This document shows positions 1-8,182 of a stretch of 64,000 nt of DNA, in pieces (positions within the stretch are counted from its first letter, which is position 1; each line of letters opens with the position of its first letter). The position numbers and the translations under genes were made by a program. The DNA is taken from NCBI GenBank assembly GCA_001725355.1, contig MEGD01000017.1, forward strand, positions 4,666 through 68,665, read 5' to 3'. The notes below the pieces were generated by a model. It was not told the DNA's origin. It saw nothing but the letters and a program-made list of their open reading frames with translations, and searched no databases. Origin of the DNA: Novosphingobium sp. SCN 66-18. GTDB taxonomy: Bacteria; Pseudomonadota; Alphaproteobacteria; Sphingomonadales; Sphingomonadaceae.

Positions 1-1661
1 GCTATCTGCAAGAAATATGCGATATGGAAGAGGCCGACCTCTTCGTCTCCACCTACTATACAACGCCGATCCGAACCCCATCGATCTTCTTCGGCCACGA
101 CATGATTCCGGAAATCATGGGTTTCGATCTGGACGATCTGTGGTGGCGTCAAAAACGTCGCGCAATCCAGTACGCTGCGGGCCACATCATGGTTTCGCAG
201 AGTTCGGCAAACGACATGTGCGCTTTTCACCCTGAGGTGGATCGCGATCGGGTTCTTGTCGCCTATAACTCCGTGTCAGAAGTGTTCCGCCCCTGCGGAC
301 AGGACGAAATCGAAGCATTCCGGAGCAAGCATGGCATCGACCGCCCCTTCGTGATGACGGTTGGCGAACGGTTCGGTTGGAAGGGCTATAAAAACGGTTC
401 TGTCGTTTTCGCCGCACTGACGCAGATTCCGGAAGAACAACGTCCCCTGCTTGTCTGCGTTGGCGGACAGCCTCAACTGGAGGACGTGGGCAAAGCCGTA
501 TTGAACGAAGAAGATGTCCGCATCCTCCAGCTGGACGATGATGATTTGCGTGCCTGCTATGCAGCGGCGATGGCGTACATCTGCCCGTCATCGCTGGAAG
601 GCTTCGGGCTGCCGATCGCCGAAGCGATGAGCGTTGGTTGCCCCGCACTGGTTTGTCGCAATTCGTCGATCCCCGAGGTGGCCGGTGAAGCCGGCATCTA
701 TTTCGATCCCAACGATCCAGCCGCGCTTGTTGCGGCAATCCATTCCGCCAGCGACAGCAACGTGCGCGCGAAGATAATCGAACAAGGCAAATTGCAAGCG
801 GCCAGGTTCAGTCAGGCCCGGACCGCAGCGCAGATCTCCGAGTATCTGGAGGCTGCTGTCACGGATCTGAAATCGGGCAATATCCGGGTAAAATCGCAGG
901 CACTGGAAGATGCCCTCAAGGATGCCGAAGCACGCCGTCGGGCGGAATACGATGCCGAACGGCTGAGCGAGGCGCTATCCGCGATGAAGCGAAAGGTTTC
1001 CGCATCAAGCCGGATTTCACCCCTCTCGCACCCGACGCCGACGGAAGACCTTCAAAGCGTTGCTTCCTTGGTTGCTTCGCAGGACAACAGCCTGATGATC
1101 GCACTTGAACGGCGATTGGCTGCCGCTTACGCTCAACTGCGCTCGCAGGAAAATGCCGAACGTTACGCGGAGCCCGTTTCAATAGCCCAGGCACCATCCT
1201 TTGCCGAGGCATCGGTTGCGATGGCGGGAGGCGGTTCACACGGCACGCAAGCCTTCGGCCCCATGCCGCCGGTTTCAACGCGAGGACTGAACGACATAGA
1301 GGGCCCCTATCGCGATGCCGGCGTGAAGCATCGTTTTCGTTGGCAAGTCGAGCGCGTCAGCAAATTTTCCTTCGACGTTCCCGAATCCGCCCAGGCCATA
1401 TTCGAATTCGATTTCTGCAATGTCGAACCCGGCCAGACCCTTACCGTCCGGCGCGGCGGCGAAGTGATCGGATCGGTGTCGCCGCCGGAAGCCGGATGGG
1501 AGAACGAATGGCATGTTGCCCTCCCAATCAAGGTCGATGAGGGACCGGTGGAAATCGCGATCGAGGCCCAGCAACATGCGGTATTCGAAGGCGATAACAC
1601 GCCACGCTATATTGCCCTGCTTGGGGTTTCCTTGCGAGCAGATCCCTTTATCGTCTCATGA
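1..1661 (+). CDS. GT4 glycosyltransferase with coiled-coil and beta-rich C-terminal region (5' end outside window)
   Basis: Transfers a sugar from a nucleotide donor during surface glycan assembly; donor and acceptor are unknown. The frame is open from base 3 with no start before the first Met at 24, so the gene begins upstream. Counting from Met24, an HDMIPE motif near residue 33 and SSLEGFGLPIAEAMSVG near 191 (the E-x7-E signature of retaining GT-B enzymes) identify GT4. Residues about 290-390 are charged and helical, probably a coiled-coil linker, and the last 110 are beta-strand-like. Such a tail is not part of a minimal GT4 enzyme and resembles the tail of the methyltransferase at 4486. 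It precedes the UDP-xylose synthase gene on the same strand, so it probably belongs to the same glycan cluster. Confidence 0.85.
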   Translation, partial: YLQEICDMEEADLFVSTYYTTPIRTPSIFFGHDMIPEIMGFDLDDLWWRQKRRAIQYAAGHIMVSQSSANDMCAFHPEVDRDRVLVAYNSVSEVFRPCGQDEIEAFRSKHGIDRPFVMTVGERFGWKGYKNGSVVFAALTQIPEEQRPLLVCVGGQPQLEDVGKAVLNEEDVRILQLDDDDLRACYAAAMAYICPSSLEGFGLPIAEAMSVGCPALVCRNSSIPEVAGEAGIYFDPNDPAALVAAIHSASDSNVRAKIIEQGKLQAARFSQARTAAQISEYLEAAVTDLKSGNIRVKSQALEDALKDAEARRRAEYDAERLSEALSAMKRKVSASSRISPLSHPTPTEDLQSVASLVASQDNSLMIALERRLAAAYAQLRSQENAERYAEPVSIAQAPSFAEASVAMAGGGSHGTQAFGPMPPVSTRGLNDIEGPYRDAGVKHRFRWQVERVSKFSFDVPESAQAIFEFDFCNVEPGQTLTVRRGGEVIGSVSPPEAGWENEWHVALPIKVDEGPVEIAIEAQQHAVFEGDNTPRYIALLGVSLRADPFIVS

Positions 1662-1763
1662 GATCGGGCCCATCGGTTGCCGACGGAATTCCGGGCTATC
1701 GGAACACCGGATCGATCGGGGCAGACCACATGCCACTTGCGCGAATGATTTGAAGGAGTTCAC

Positions 1764-2738
1764 GTGTACAAGAGAATTTTGGTCACGGGCGGCGCTGGTT
1801 TTCTGGGATCGCATCTGTGCGAGCGGCTGCTGGAGGCCGGTCATGACGTGCTATGTGTCGACAACTTCTTCACTGGCGCGAAACGCAACGTCACGCATTT
1901 GCTGGATCATCGCAATTTCGAAATGATGCGCCACGATGTGACATTCCCCCTCTATGTCGAGGTGGATGAGATCTACAATCTGGCATGCCCGGCCTCCCCG
2001 GTTCACTATCAATTCGATCCCGTTCAAACGACCAAAACCTCGGTCATGGGCGCCATCAACATGCTCGGCCTTGCGAAGCGGGTGAAAGCACGTTTCCTCC
2101 AGGCATCGACTTCGGAAGTGTACGGGGATCCTACCGTCCATCCTCAGCCTGAAGACTACTGGGGCAACGTCAACACCATCGGCGCGCGCTCGTGTTATGA
2201 TGAAGGCAAACGCTGCGCGGAAACGCTGGTCTTTGACTATGTCCGTCAACACAATGTCATCGCGAAAGTCGTGCGCATCTTCAACACCTATGGCCCTAGG
2301 ATGCACCCGCATGACGGCCGCGTCGTGTCGAACTTCATCATGCAGGCGCTGACCAACCAGGACATCACCATCTATGGGGATGGGAAGCAAACCCGTTCCT
2401 TCTGCTATGTGGACGACCTGATTGAAGTTATCATCCGCATGATGGCATCGCCTTCCGATTTCACCGGACCGGTCAATATCGGCAATCCCGGCGAATTCAC
2501 CATGATCGAGCTTGCGGAGATGGTGATCGACCTCACGAATTCGAAGTCGAAGCTTGTCTTCTGCGATCTACCCGCGGACGATCCCAAGCAGCGCCGCCCT
2601 GACATTTCCCGCGCCAAGGAAAAGCTGGATTGGGAACCGAAGATTCCGCTGAAGGAAGGCTTGGTGAAGACGATCGACTATTTCGATTCGCTGATCAAAA
2701 GCAACGAAATGCCGATGAATATCGCCGCCGCCCGCTGA
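1764..2738 (+). CDS. uxs: UDP-glucuronate decarboxylase (UDP-xylose synthase), SDR family
   Basis: Converts UDP-glucuronate to UDP-xylose in the cytoplasm with bound NAD+, supplying a pentose donor for polysaccharide. The 324 residues match the usual bacterial length. Visible are the NAD-binding [11 protein letters not shown] at residues 7-17, the substrate-site TSEVYGDP near 116 and the catalytic Tyr145/Lys149 (YDEGK). [11 protein letters not shown] and FNTYGPRM are typical of the UXS branch rather than of 4-epimerases. Translation starts at GTG 1764 with AAGGAG eight bases upstream; no ATG fits better. It sits between glycosyltransferases. The gene symbol reflects family assignment; a related 4-epimerase is less likely. 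Confidence 0.88.
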   Translation: MYKRILVTGGAGFLGSHLCERLLEAGHDVLCVDNFFTGAKRNVTHLLDHRNFEMMRHDVTFPLYVEVDEIYNLACPASPVHYQFDPVQTTKTSVMGAINMLGLAKRVKARFLQASTSEVYGDPTVHPQPEDYWGNVNTIGARSCYDEGKRCAETLVFDYVRQHNVIAKVVRIFNTYGPRMHPHDGRVVSNFIMQALTNQDITIYGDGKQTRSFCYVDDLIEVIIRMMASPSDFTGPVNIGNPGEFTMIELAEMVIDLTNSKSKLVFCDLPADDPKQRRPDISRAKEKLDWEPKIPLKEGLVKTIDYFDSLIKSNEMPMNIAAAR

Positions 2739-2762
2739 CCGGCGGGCGATCGGGCTGGCCGG

Positions 2763-3527
2763 TCAAACTGCGGTCAGGCGCTCGTTTTCCAGCCTCAAAC
2801 CGATGTATTGTTCCTGGTAGGCTTCGATCCGCCGCTCCATCCACTCGCGTTGACGGTAAAGAGGCAGCGCATTCTGGATGGCGTGACGCTCGCGCTCGCC
2901 ACGCTCGAGCTGGCTCGATGCACCGCCCAGGCCGAACGATGCGACCATCAGATCCATCCGTTTCATGCCGATACGGGGATCGCTGGCCGCCTTGAGGAAC
3001 CAGTCGTAGTCCGCGTGGCTGCGCCAGCGGGTATCAAACAGTCCGGTTCGGGCGAATGCCGTTCTGCGGGCAAAGGTTCCCTGATGCGGCAATGACCCGC
3101 AAATGAGGAAGTCCATCGCCTGGGTTTCGTCCGGAGGCATGAATTCGCTGACTCGTCCGTCCGGATAGCGAACCTCGATGCCGCCGTATACGACGCCAGC
3201 CTCTGGATTCGCATCCATGAATTCCGCTGCGAGTTCAACCACGTAGGGCGAATGGAAATAATCGCCGGCGTTCATGAAGATTACTGCATCGCCTGTCGCC
3301 AGCCGCAGCGCCTTGTTCATGGCATCATAAATCCCACCGTCGGGCTCGCTCACCAGCACGTCCACATGATCGCGATAACGCTCCACGATGCCAAGCGTGC
3401 CATCGGATGATCCCCCGTCGATGACGAGATATTCTGTGTCTTGCCAACTCTGTCGCGCAACGCTGCGCAGGGTAGGTTCAATTTCGGAGGCGGCGTTGTA
3501 TGATACTGAAACTACAGAGATCTTCAT
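2763..3527 (-). CDS. GT2 family glycosyltransferase
   Basis: Inverting GT-A enzyme expected to add one sugar to a surface glycan at the inner face of the membrane; specificity cannot be read. The 254-residue protein opens with KISVVSVSYNA, followed by VIDGGSSDGT and then EPDGGIYDAMNKA, the standard nucleotide-sugar and metal-binding elements of WcaA-like GT2 proteins. ATG 3527 is chosen because GCAGGAAT lies just upstream; an in-frame extension to 3563 has no comparable site. It is encoded against its neighbours, converges on the UXS gene with 24 bp between stops, and diverges from the FkbM-like gene across a spacer holding an unusual G9 tract. Confidence 0.88.
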   Translation of the reverse strand: MKISVVSVSYNAASEIEPTLRSVARQSWQDTEYLVIDGGSSDGTLGIVERYRDHVDVLVSEPDGGIYDAMNKALRLATGDAVIFMNAGDYFHSPYVVELAAEFMDANPEAGVVYGGIEVRYPDGRVSEFMPPDETQAMDFLICGSLPHQGTFARRTAFARTGLFDTRWRSHADYDWFLKAASDPRIGMKRMDLMVASFGLGGASSQLERGERERHAIQNALPLYRQREWMERRIEAYQEQYIGLRLENERLTAV

Positions 3528-3574
3528 ATATTCCTGCCCGACACCTTCCGATGCAGTCTCCATTGTAGCGGGAC

Positions 3575-3608
3575 ATTATCATTGAACCGAGGGGGGGGGA
3601 ATGATAAT
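3575..3608. repeat. Inverted repeat enclosing a G9 homopolymer in a divergent promoter region
   Basis: Two perfect 9-bp arms, ATTATCATT (3575-3583) and AATGATAAT (3600-3608), flank a 16-base spacer that ends in nine consecutive Gs (3591-3599). It lies between the starts of the divergent GT2 (3527) and FkbM-like (3674) genes. Slippage in the G run would change spacing between the arms, so it could be a phase-variable operator or promoter spacer. That is an inference; the repeat and tract are seen directly. Confidence 0.6.
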
Positions 3609-3673
3609 CGCCTGCACAGCCAATGGCGCGCTTCGGTGATTGTGTCCTGGCGCGAGCTAAAATGGAAATTTGA

Positions 3674-4432
3674 ATGACAATCGATTGGGAAGCGCGTCTC
3701 AAGGAAAAACAGATTCAGGCGGAGGTCCAGCGCCCAGGCTGCGTAGAAGCCCACGGTTACAAGGTTTTTTCGCAGAGTGACGAGGATGGCATAATTGCCG
3801 AAATCTTCCGGCGCATCGGAACAACCAATCGCATTTTCGTCGAGTTCGGCGCGGAAGTGGGGCAGGAAAACAATTCACGCCACCTGCTTGAGCAGGGGTG
3901 GAGTGGTCTCTGGATCGAAGGCAACCCGGACTACCCTGGGGCCATTCGCGCCTATTTCGAGAACGAACTTGCCGCCGGGCAACTTAAGCTGATTCCCGAA
4001 TTCGTCAGTGTCGAAAATATCAACCGCTTCATTTCCAGTGCCGGTATCAGCGGGGATATCGATCTCCTTTCGGTGGATATCGATGGAAACGATTATCACG
4101 TCTGGAACGCGATTTCGTGCATCGCTCCGCGACTGGTCGTGGCCGAACACAACGGCTACCCGCCGCCCATGGACTGGGTAATGCCTTATGATCCCGAGTT
4201 CCGCTGGGATGGGAAGACGGGCGCCTATGGCTCCTCGCTCATGGCCAATGCCCGTCTTAGCGCCGCCAAGGGGTATACTTTGGTGGCGACCGGGATCTAC
4301 TCGGCCAACGGGTTTTACGTGCGCAACGACCAGCTATCGGACAAATTCCCCAATCTCGGCGCGCCAGAGGACTACTGGCGTCCGCTCGATTACGAAGCCA
4401 TTGTCAATTTCCCGCGAAGAAGCGCTGCGTGA
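3674..4432 (+). CDS. FkbM-like SAM-dependent methyltransferase family protein
   Basis: Probably an O-methyltransferase acting on a sugar of the surface glycan; the substrate is unknown. Within 252 residues, FVEFGAEVGQENN (about residue 55) resembles the glycine-rich SAM loop of FkbM proteins, and LLSVDIDGNDYHVW (about 135) their second acidic motif. The N-terminal segment HGYKVFSQSDEDGII is common to uncharacterised FkbM-like proteins in polysaccharide loci. It diverges from the GT2 gene and is followed 53 bp later by another methyltransferase on the same strand, suggesting joint expression. The exact SAM motif is atypical, so catalytic activity is not certain. Confidence 0.7.
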   Translation: MTIDWEARLKEKQIQAEVQRPGCVEAHGYKVFSQSDEDGIIAEIFRRIGTTNRIFVEFGAEVGQENNSRHLLEQGWSGLWIEGNPDYPGAIRAYFENELAAGQLKLIPEFVSVENINRFISSAGISGDIDLLSVDIDGNDYHVWNAISCIAPRLVVAEHNGYPPPMDWVMPYDPEFRWDGKTGAYGSSLMANARLSAAKGYTLVATGIYSANGFYVRNDQLSDKFPNLGAPEDYWRPLDYEAIVNFPRRSAA

Positions 4433-4464
4433 TTTCCGGGTATCCGTCGCGGAAACGATCTTTT
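4433..4464 (+). terminator. Weak terminator-like hairpin after the FkbM-like gene
   Basis: TTTCCG (4433-4438) pairs with CGGAAA (4450-4455), and a short T run follows at about 4461-4464. The six-base stem begins directly after the stop codon. It may only attenuate read-through into the next gene. Confidence 0.3.
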
Positions 4465-4485
4465 AGGGCCTAGAGCATTCATCCC

Positions 4486-5994
4486 ATGTCAATTGATCTG
4501 AGCGACACCCGATGTGTCTCGTGCGGCAGAGGTGAATACTCTTGCCGTTTCACTGACGGAGTGAATGTGTCAAGCGCCTATGACGCGCTGTCCTGTACCG
4601 CCTGCGGCCAAACTGCGGACATCATCGATGGCGTACCCTTCTTCGGCGGGTACGAACCCGAAGATTTCATCGGCCTCATCGAAGTCGTAGCGACCGGAAT
4701 GATGAACCAGTCGCCAATCGACATCGGCTTCGCCCGGCATCTCTACACCCTGCTTGGCAATTACCACCATGCGGAAGACAAGGCTGAATTCATCCGTAGC
4801 CATCCGGACGACATGGTGCGCGCGCCCTGGTTCTCCGACCATCGCTATCATGAATGGATGCAGGCGGATACCTTGCTTGCCGGAAAGGATCTAGCGGGCA
4901 AGAAAATCCTGAACGTGGGTGCGGGCTTCGGCTTCGATTCCGTCCCCCTGGTCGATGCCGGGGCCGAAGTGACGTGCATCGACTATGCCCCCACCATCGT
5001 GGCAATGGGCAAACAGGGCCTTCCGGCGGCACGCTGGATTGGCGGGTTTTCCCACGCATTGCCATTTAAGGACGAGAGCTTCGACATTGTGTGCTCGAAC
5101 GCCGCAATGCACCACATGCGTTCCACGCCGGTCGCCCTGCGAGAAATGTTGCGCGTGCTCAAACCCGGCGGATTTCTTTACACCTGCGGGGATCCGACCC
5201 GCCCGGATTCGTCCGGCGAGGAGCTTGAGTTCGAAGTCTTCAACCGGCACGAAGGCGTACTTTCGGGCGTGAACGAAGGCATCATCCGGTTTGGCGATTT
5301 CTACGATACATTGCACGCGTTCGGCGATGCTATTGATCTGGGCCTGATCGCGACGGTTTCCGAAAATTCGGGAATCGCCGGAGCGGCGCCAATCGGCAAT
5401 GGCGCATTCGGCGATTGCTGGGTGCCTTGCTGGCCACAGAACATTGATATTCTGCGGGAACAGTCCGGCGGTGGAATATGTGTTGCGGTTACCAAGCGCG
5501 CCAGCATTCCCATCCGGGCCGAATGCCAAAGCCCCTACACGCTTCCCGCCGGCGTGCTCGCCGCCTGGCTCGCCGATCCCGAAACGGCCTTCACCAGATT
5601 GATGGCCTGGGCGCCGGATAGACTGGTGAACCTACCGTTTCCCGGCGATCGGCAGAACTGGTTCAATCTGCTCAATGGCTGGATGACCCCGGAAGCTCCG
5701 TTTGAAATTCGGCGCGGCTTTAATCGCGCACGCTGGTTGCTGCGGCAGCCCGCAACGCACGAACTGAAGTTTGCGGCGCGCAAGGTTGCGGGATCTGGCC
5801 ATTTGAATGTGTTGGTAAACGGCAAGCAAGTCGCCACGTCGGCCATCAGTAACGAATGGGTGCAAGTGCAGGCGCCGCTAACCTCTCACGCGGGCGACGC
5901 ACCATTTCTGGTTGAACTGCGCCTGGCGAACGAGTCTGATGACATGGGGTTCGATGCGCGCTGCTTTGAAGTTCGGGATCGCATACTGACTTGA
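4486..5994 (+). CDS. Class I SAM methyltransferase with N-terminal zinc ribbon and beta-rich tail
   Basis: Likely methylates a glycan or glycolipid intermediate; substrate unknown. Three parts can be read in 502 residues. First is a zinc ribbon with Cys10, Cys13, Cys37 and Cys40 followed by DGVPFFGG. Second is a Rossmann methyltransferase core with ILNVGAGFGFDS near residue 141, CIDYAP near 165 and VCSNAAMHHM near 203, typical of Methyltransf_11. Third, after residue 400, is a strand-rich tail (HLNVLVNGKQVATS, NEWVQVQAPL) that reads like a small carbohydrate-binding sandwich. The tail recalls that of the GT4 at the window start, arguing that both act on the same polymer or complex. Confidence 0.8.
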   Translation: MSIDLSDTRCVSCGRGEYSCRFTDGVNVSSAYDALSCTACGQTADIIDGVPFFGGYEPEDFIGLIEVVATGMMNQSPIDIGFARHLYTLLGNYHHAEDKAEFIRSHPDDMVRAPWFSDHRYHEWMQADTLLAGKDLAGKKILNVGAGFGFDSVPLVDAGAEVTCIDYAPTIVAMGKQGLPAARWIGGFSHALPFKDESFDIVCSNAAMHHMRSTPVALREMLRVLKPGGFLYTCGDPTRPDSSGEELEFEVFNRHEGVLSGVNEGIIRFGDFYDTLHAFGDAIDLGLIATVSENSGIAGAAPIGNGAFGDCWVPCWPQNIDILREQSGGGICVAVTKRASIPIRAECQSPYTLPAGVLAAWLADPETAFTRLMAWAPDRLVNLPFPGDRQNWFNLLNGWMTPEAPFEIRRGFNRARWLLRQPATHELKFAARKVAGSGHLNVLVNGKQVATSAISNEWVQVQAPLTSHAGDAPFLVELRLANESDDMGFDARCFEVRDRILT

Positions 5995-6237
5995 TTTCGC
6001 ATTCCGCCTACTGCGCTGCGGTCAACCGCCACGGCGCCGGGACGCTCTTCTGCTCTTTCCCTCCGACGGCCAGGAAAGGATCTTTCAACCTTTCAATCCA
6101 CGCAGGAGGCGGTTCCCATGCAGACAGGCGAAGTCATGCAAAGTTCATGTGGTGACGCGTCAGATTGATCGTTAGAGAGGCTGCCGTCGTCATCGCGGCA
6201 TTCGATATCCCACGATGCAGAATGAGTTCACTGGTCC

Positions 6238-7464
6238 ATGAAGCCTTTCCGATCGAACCAAACACGCCTTGTTCTTAATGTCAGGACGGCGGCGGTGGCC
6301 GCACTACTCCCGCTGATGTTGGCAGGATGCACTTCACTTGGCGGCATCGGACCATCGGCCGGCAAGGTGTTGAAGTCAGGTGACCAGGCCGTTCTCAGTT
6401 CGCAGGTCAAAGTCGTTGATGTCGACAGCGCGACGGTGACCCGGCAGGTTGAAGCAAACCGCCCGGCGCTGTTTTCGGACCGACTGGGCAATGTCGCCCC
6501 TACGTCAACCGTGGTGGGCCGCGGGGACGTACTGGAAATAACCGTAGTCGAAGCGCCTCCGGCCGTCCTGTACAGCAGCGGCGCCACCGAAACGGCTCTT
6601 CGCAATCCGCTCGGCGCTACGAACATACAGGGAGTAACTTCCGCAAGGGGATGGAGTTCGCCACAACAGGTCGTCGATCTCGATGGGAAGATTTTCGTTC
6701 CGTTTGCTGGCTCGATTCCCGCAGCTGGCAGAACTCCGCGCGATATTGAGCGTGATATCGTCGCTCGCCTAGCCGGCAAAGCGCATGATCCGCAGGTTAT
6801 GGTACGCAGAATCGCCAATGCTGCGGCGAACGTGACGGTGTTGGGCGATGTCGGGCAGAATGGACGATATCCGTTGAGCGCCCACGGCGAACGCCTGCTG
6901 GAAATCATAGCTGCGGCCGGCGGCCCCAAACAGGCTCTCAGCAAGAGCGTGGTACAGATTGAACGCAACCAGCAGACTTATGTCCTACCGCTATCGCTGG
7001 TTTCGCGTGACCCCGCGCAAAACGTGACTCTTTTGCCCAACGATGTGGTCACCGTTCTCTTCCAGCCATACAGCTTCACCTCGCTCGGAGCGAGCGGATC
7101 GAATAGCGAGATCATGTTCGAAGGCCCCGGCTTCACTCTCGCCCAGGCGCTCGGCCGCATGGGGGGCCTGCAAGATACCCGCTCCAACGTGAAGGGCGTT
7201 TTCATATTTCGGCTCGAAAACCCCAGTGCGCTAGATCCGGCAACCGTTGCCGGAACCCCGCTTACCGCTGACGGTAAAATCCCCATCGTGTATCGCATCA
7301 ATCTTAGCGACCCGAAAACATTGTTCAATGCGCAGCAATTCCCAATCAAGAATAGAGATGTAGTCTATATTTCGAATGCACCTCTTGTCGATTTCAACAA
7401 GTTCTTGGGCATCATAAGTTCAACGATCTTCTCGGTTGTCGGTGTTGTGAACTCTGTTCCCTAA
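6238..7464 (+). CDS. Polysaccharide export outer-membrane lipoprotein (OPX/Wza-KpsD family)
   Basis: Forms or gates the outer-membrane exit channel for exported polysaccharide. A signal peptide ends in the lipobox LAGC with Cys31 as the lipidated residue. The export domain begins with [16 protein letters not shown] (about residues 97-112) and carries the [21 protein letters not shown] pattern shared by Wza-like proteins, followed by SLBB-like sections to residue 408. No inner-membrane partner (Wzc, or KpsE/M/T) is in the window. It could serve the glycan genes upstream or the Kdo-linked capsule genes at 20-31 kb. The 243-bp leader holds only a weak 16-codon reading frame (6118-6168) and no clear terminator. 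Confidence 0.9.
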   Translation: MKPFRSNQTRLVLNVRTAAVAALLPLMLAGCTSLGGIGPSAGKVLKSGDQAVLSSQVKVVDVDSATVTRQVEANRPALFSDRLGNVAPTSTVVGRGDVLEITVVEAPPAVLYSSGATETALRNPLGATNIQGVTSARGWSSPQQVVDLDGKIFVPFAGSIPAAGRTPRDIERDIVARLAGKAHDPQVMVRRIANAAANVTVLGDVGQNGRYPLSAHGERLLEIIAAAGGPKQALSKSVVQIERNQQTYVLPLSLVSRDPAQNVTLLPNDVVTVLFQPYSFTSLGASGSNSEIMFEGPGFTLAQALGRMGGLQDTRSNVKGVFIFRLENPSALDPATVAGTPLTADGKIPIVYRINLSDPKTLFNAQQFPIKNRDVVYISNAPLVDFNKFLGIISSTIFSVVGVVNSVP

Positions 7465-7565
7465 GAGTTCCGATATTTTCCTGTTTTGAATCCCGCACCG
7501 GCAGGGAGTGCCTGGTCACCCGTACAGATCATGATCACTCACGGACTATCGCGAGAGTGGGTTAT

Positions 7566-7592
7566 GTCAGCGCGGGAAACTTGCCCGCTGAC
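7566..7592 (+). promoter_or_regulatory. Leader hairpin before the NTF2-like gene
   Basis: GTCAGC (7566-7571) pairs with GCTGAC (7587-7592), and GGG pairs with CCC inside, about 15 bases before the Shine-Dalgarno AGGAAGGA. It could influence translation of the 7623 gene. Nearby GATCATGATC (7527-7536) is a perfect 10-bp palindrome. Confidence 0.3.
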
Positions 7593-7622
7593 GAGCGAAC
7601 ACCATGCAGGAAGGACACGACG

Positions 7623-8093
7623 ATGACTGAACAGCGGCTCCCTTTGCCCCCGTTTTCCGAGGAGACCGCCATCGCCAAGGTGAGGTTGGCCGAGGACGCC
7701 TGGAACAGCCGCGATGCCGAACGGGTGGCGCTGGCCTATACGCCGGACAGTCTCTGGCGCAACCGCGACACCTTCCTGCAAGGGCGCCCGGCCATTGTGG
7801 CGTTCCTGACCGCCAAGTGGCAGCGCGAGCGGGACTATCGGCTTATCAAGGAACTATGGGCCTTTCGGGAAAACCGGATCGCCGTGCGCTTCGCTTACGA
7901 ATGGCGCGACCAGGCCGGGCAATGGTTCCGGTCCTATGGGAACGAGAACTGGGAGTTCGACGAACATGGGCTGATGCGGCGGCGCATAGCCAGCATCAAC
8001 GACGCGCCGATTGCCGAAGCCGACAGGCGCTTCCACTGGCCGCAAGGACGGCGGCCCGACGACTATGAGAGCCTATCCGCGTTCGGATTCTGA
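7623..8093 (+). CDS. DUF1348 / NTF2-like (SnoaL-fold) protein
   Basis: A 156-residue member of the DUF1348 group of the NTF2-like superfamily; these are small alpha+beta cones that bind hydrophobic molecules, and no reaction is established. Diagnostic runs are [31 protein letters not shown] and the C-terminal [18 protein letters not shown] 7623 is preferred over an upstream in-frame start at 7557 because AGGAAGGA lies eight bases before it and similarity begins there. It stands alone before the ligase-P450 pair and has higher GC than the preceding polysaccharide genes. Confidence 0.8.
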   Translation: MTEQRLPLPPFSEETAIAKVRLAEDAWNSRDAERVALAYTPDSLWRNRDTFLQGRPAIVAFLTAKWQRERDYRLIKELWAFRENRIAVRFAYEWRDQAGQWFRSYGNENWEFDEHGLMRRRIASINDAPIAEADRRFHWPQGRRPDDYESLSAFGF

Positions 8094-8111
8094 TCGTCAG
8101 GCATTGCGCAA

Positions 8112-8129
8112 TTTAATCGATCGGTTAAA
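8112..8129. promoter_or_regulatory. Near-perfect 18-bp palindrome, probable operator of the ligase-P450 pair
   Basis: TTTAATCGATCGGTTAAA is symmetric at 16 of 18 positions and lies 53 bp before the acyl-CoA ligase start. Its form resembles operators of TetR-family repressors, which often control acyl-CoA and P450 genes. No such regulator gene is in the window. A second small palindrome, GGAGTC/GACTCC (8142-8160), follows. Confidence 0.5.
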
Positions 8130-8182
8130 GTACTTCGCAAAGGAGTCCCCGAAGACTCCGCGCGAAGAAGGATGCCGATACG

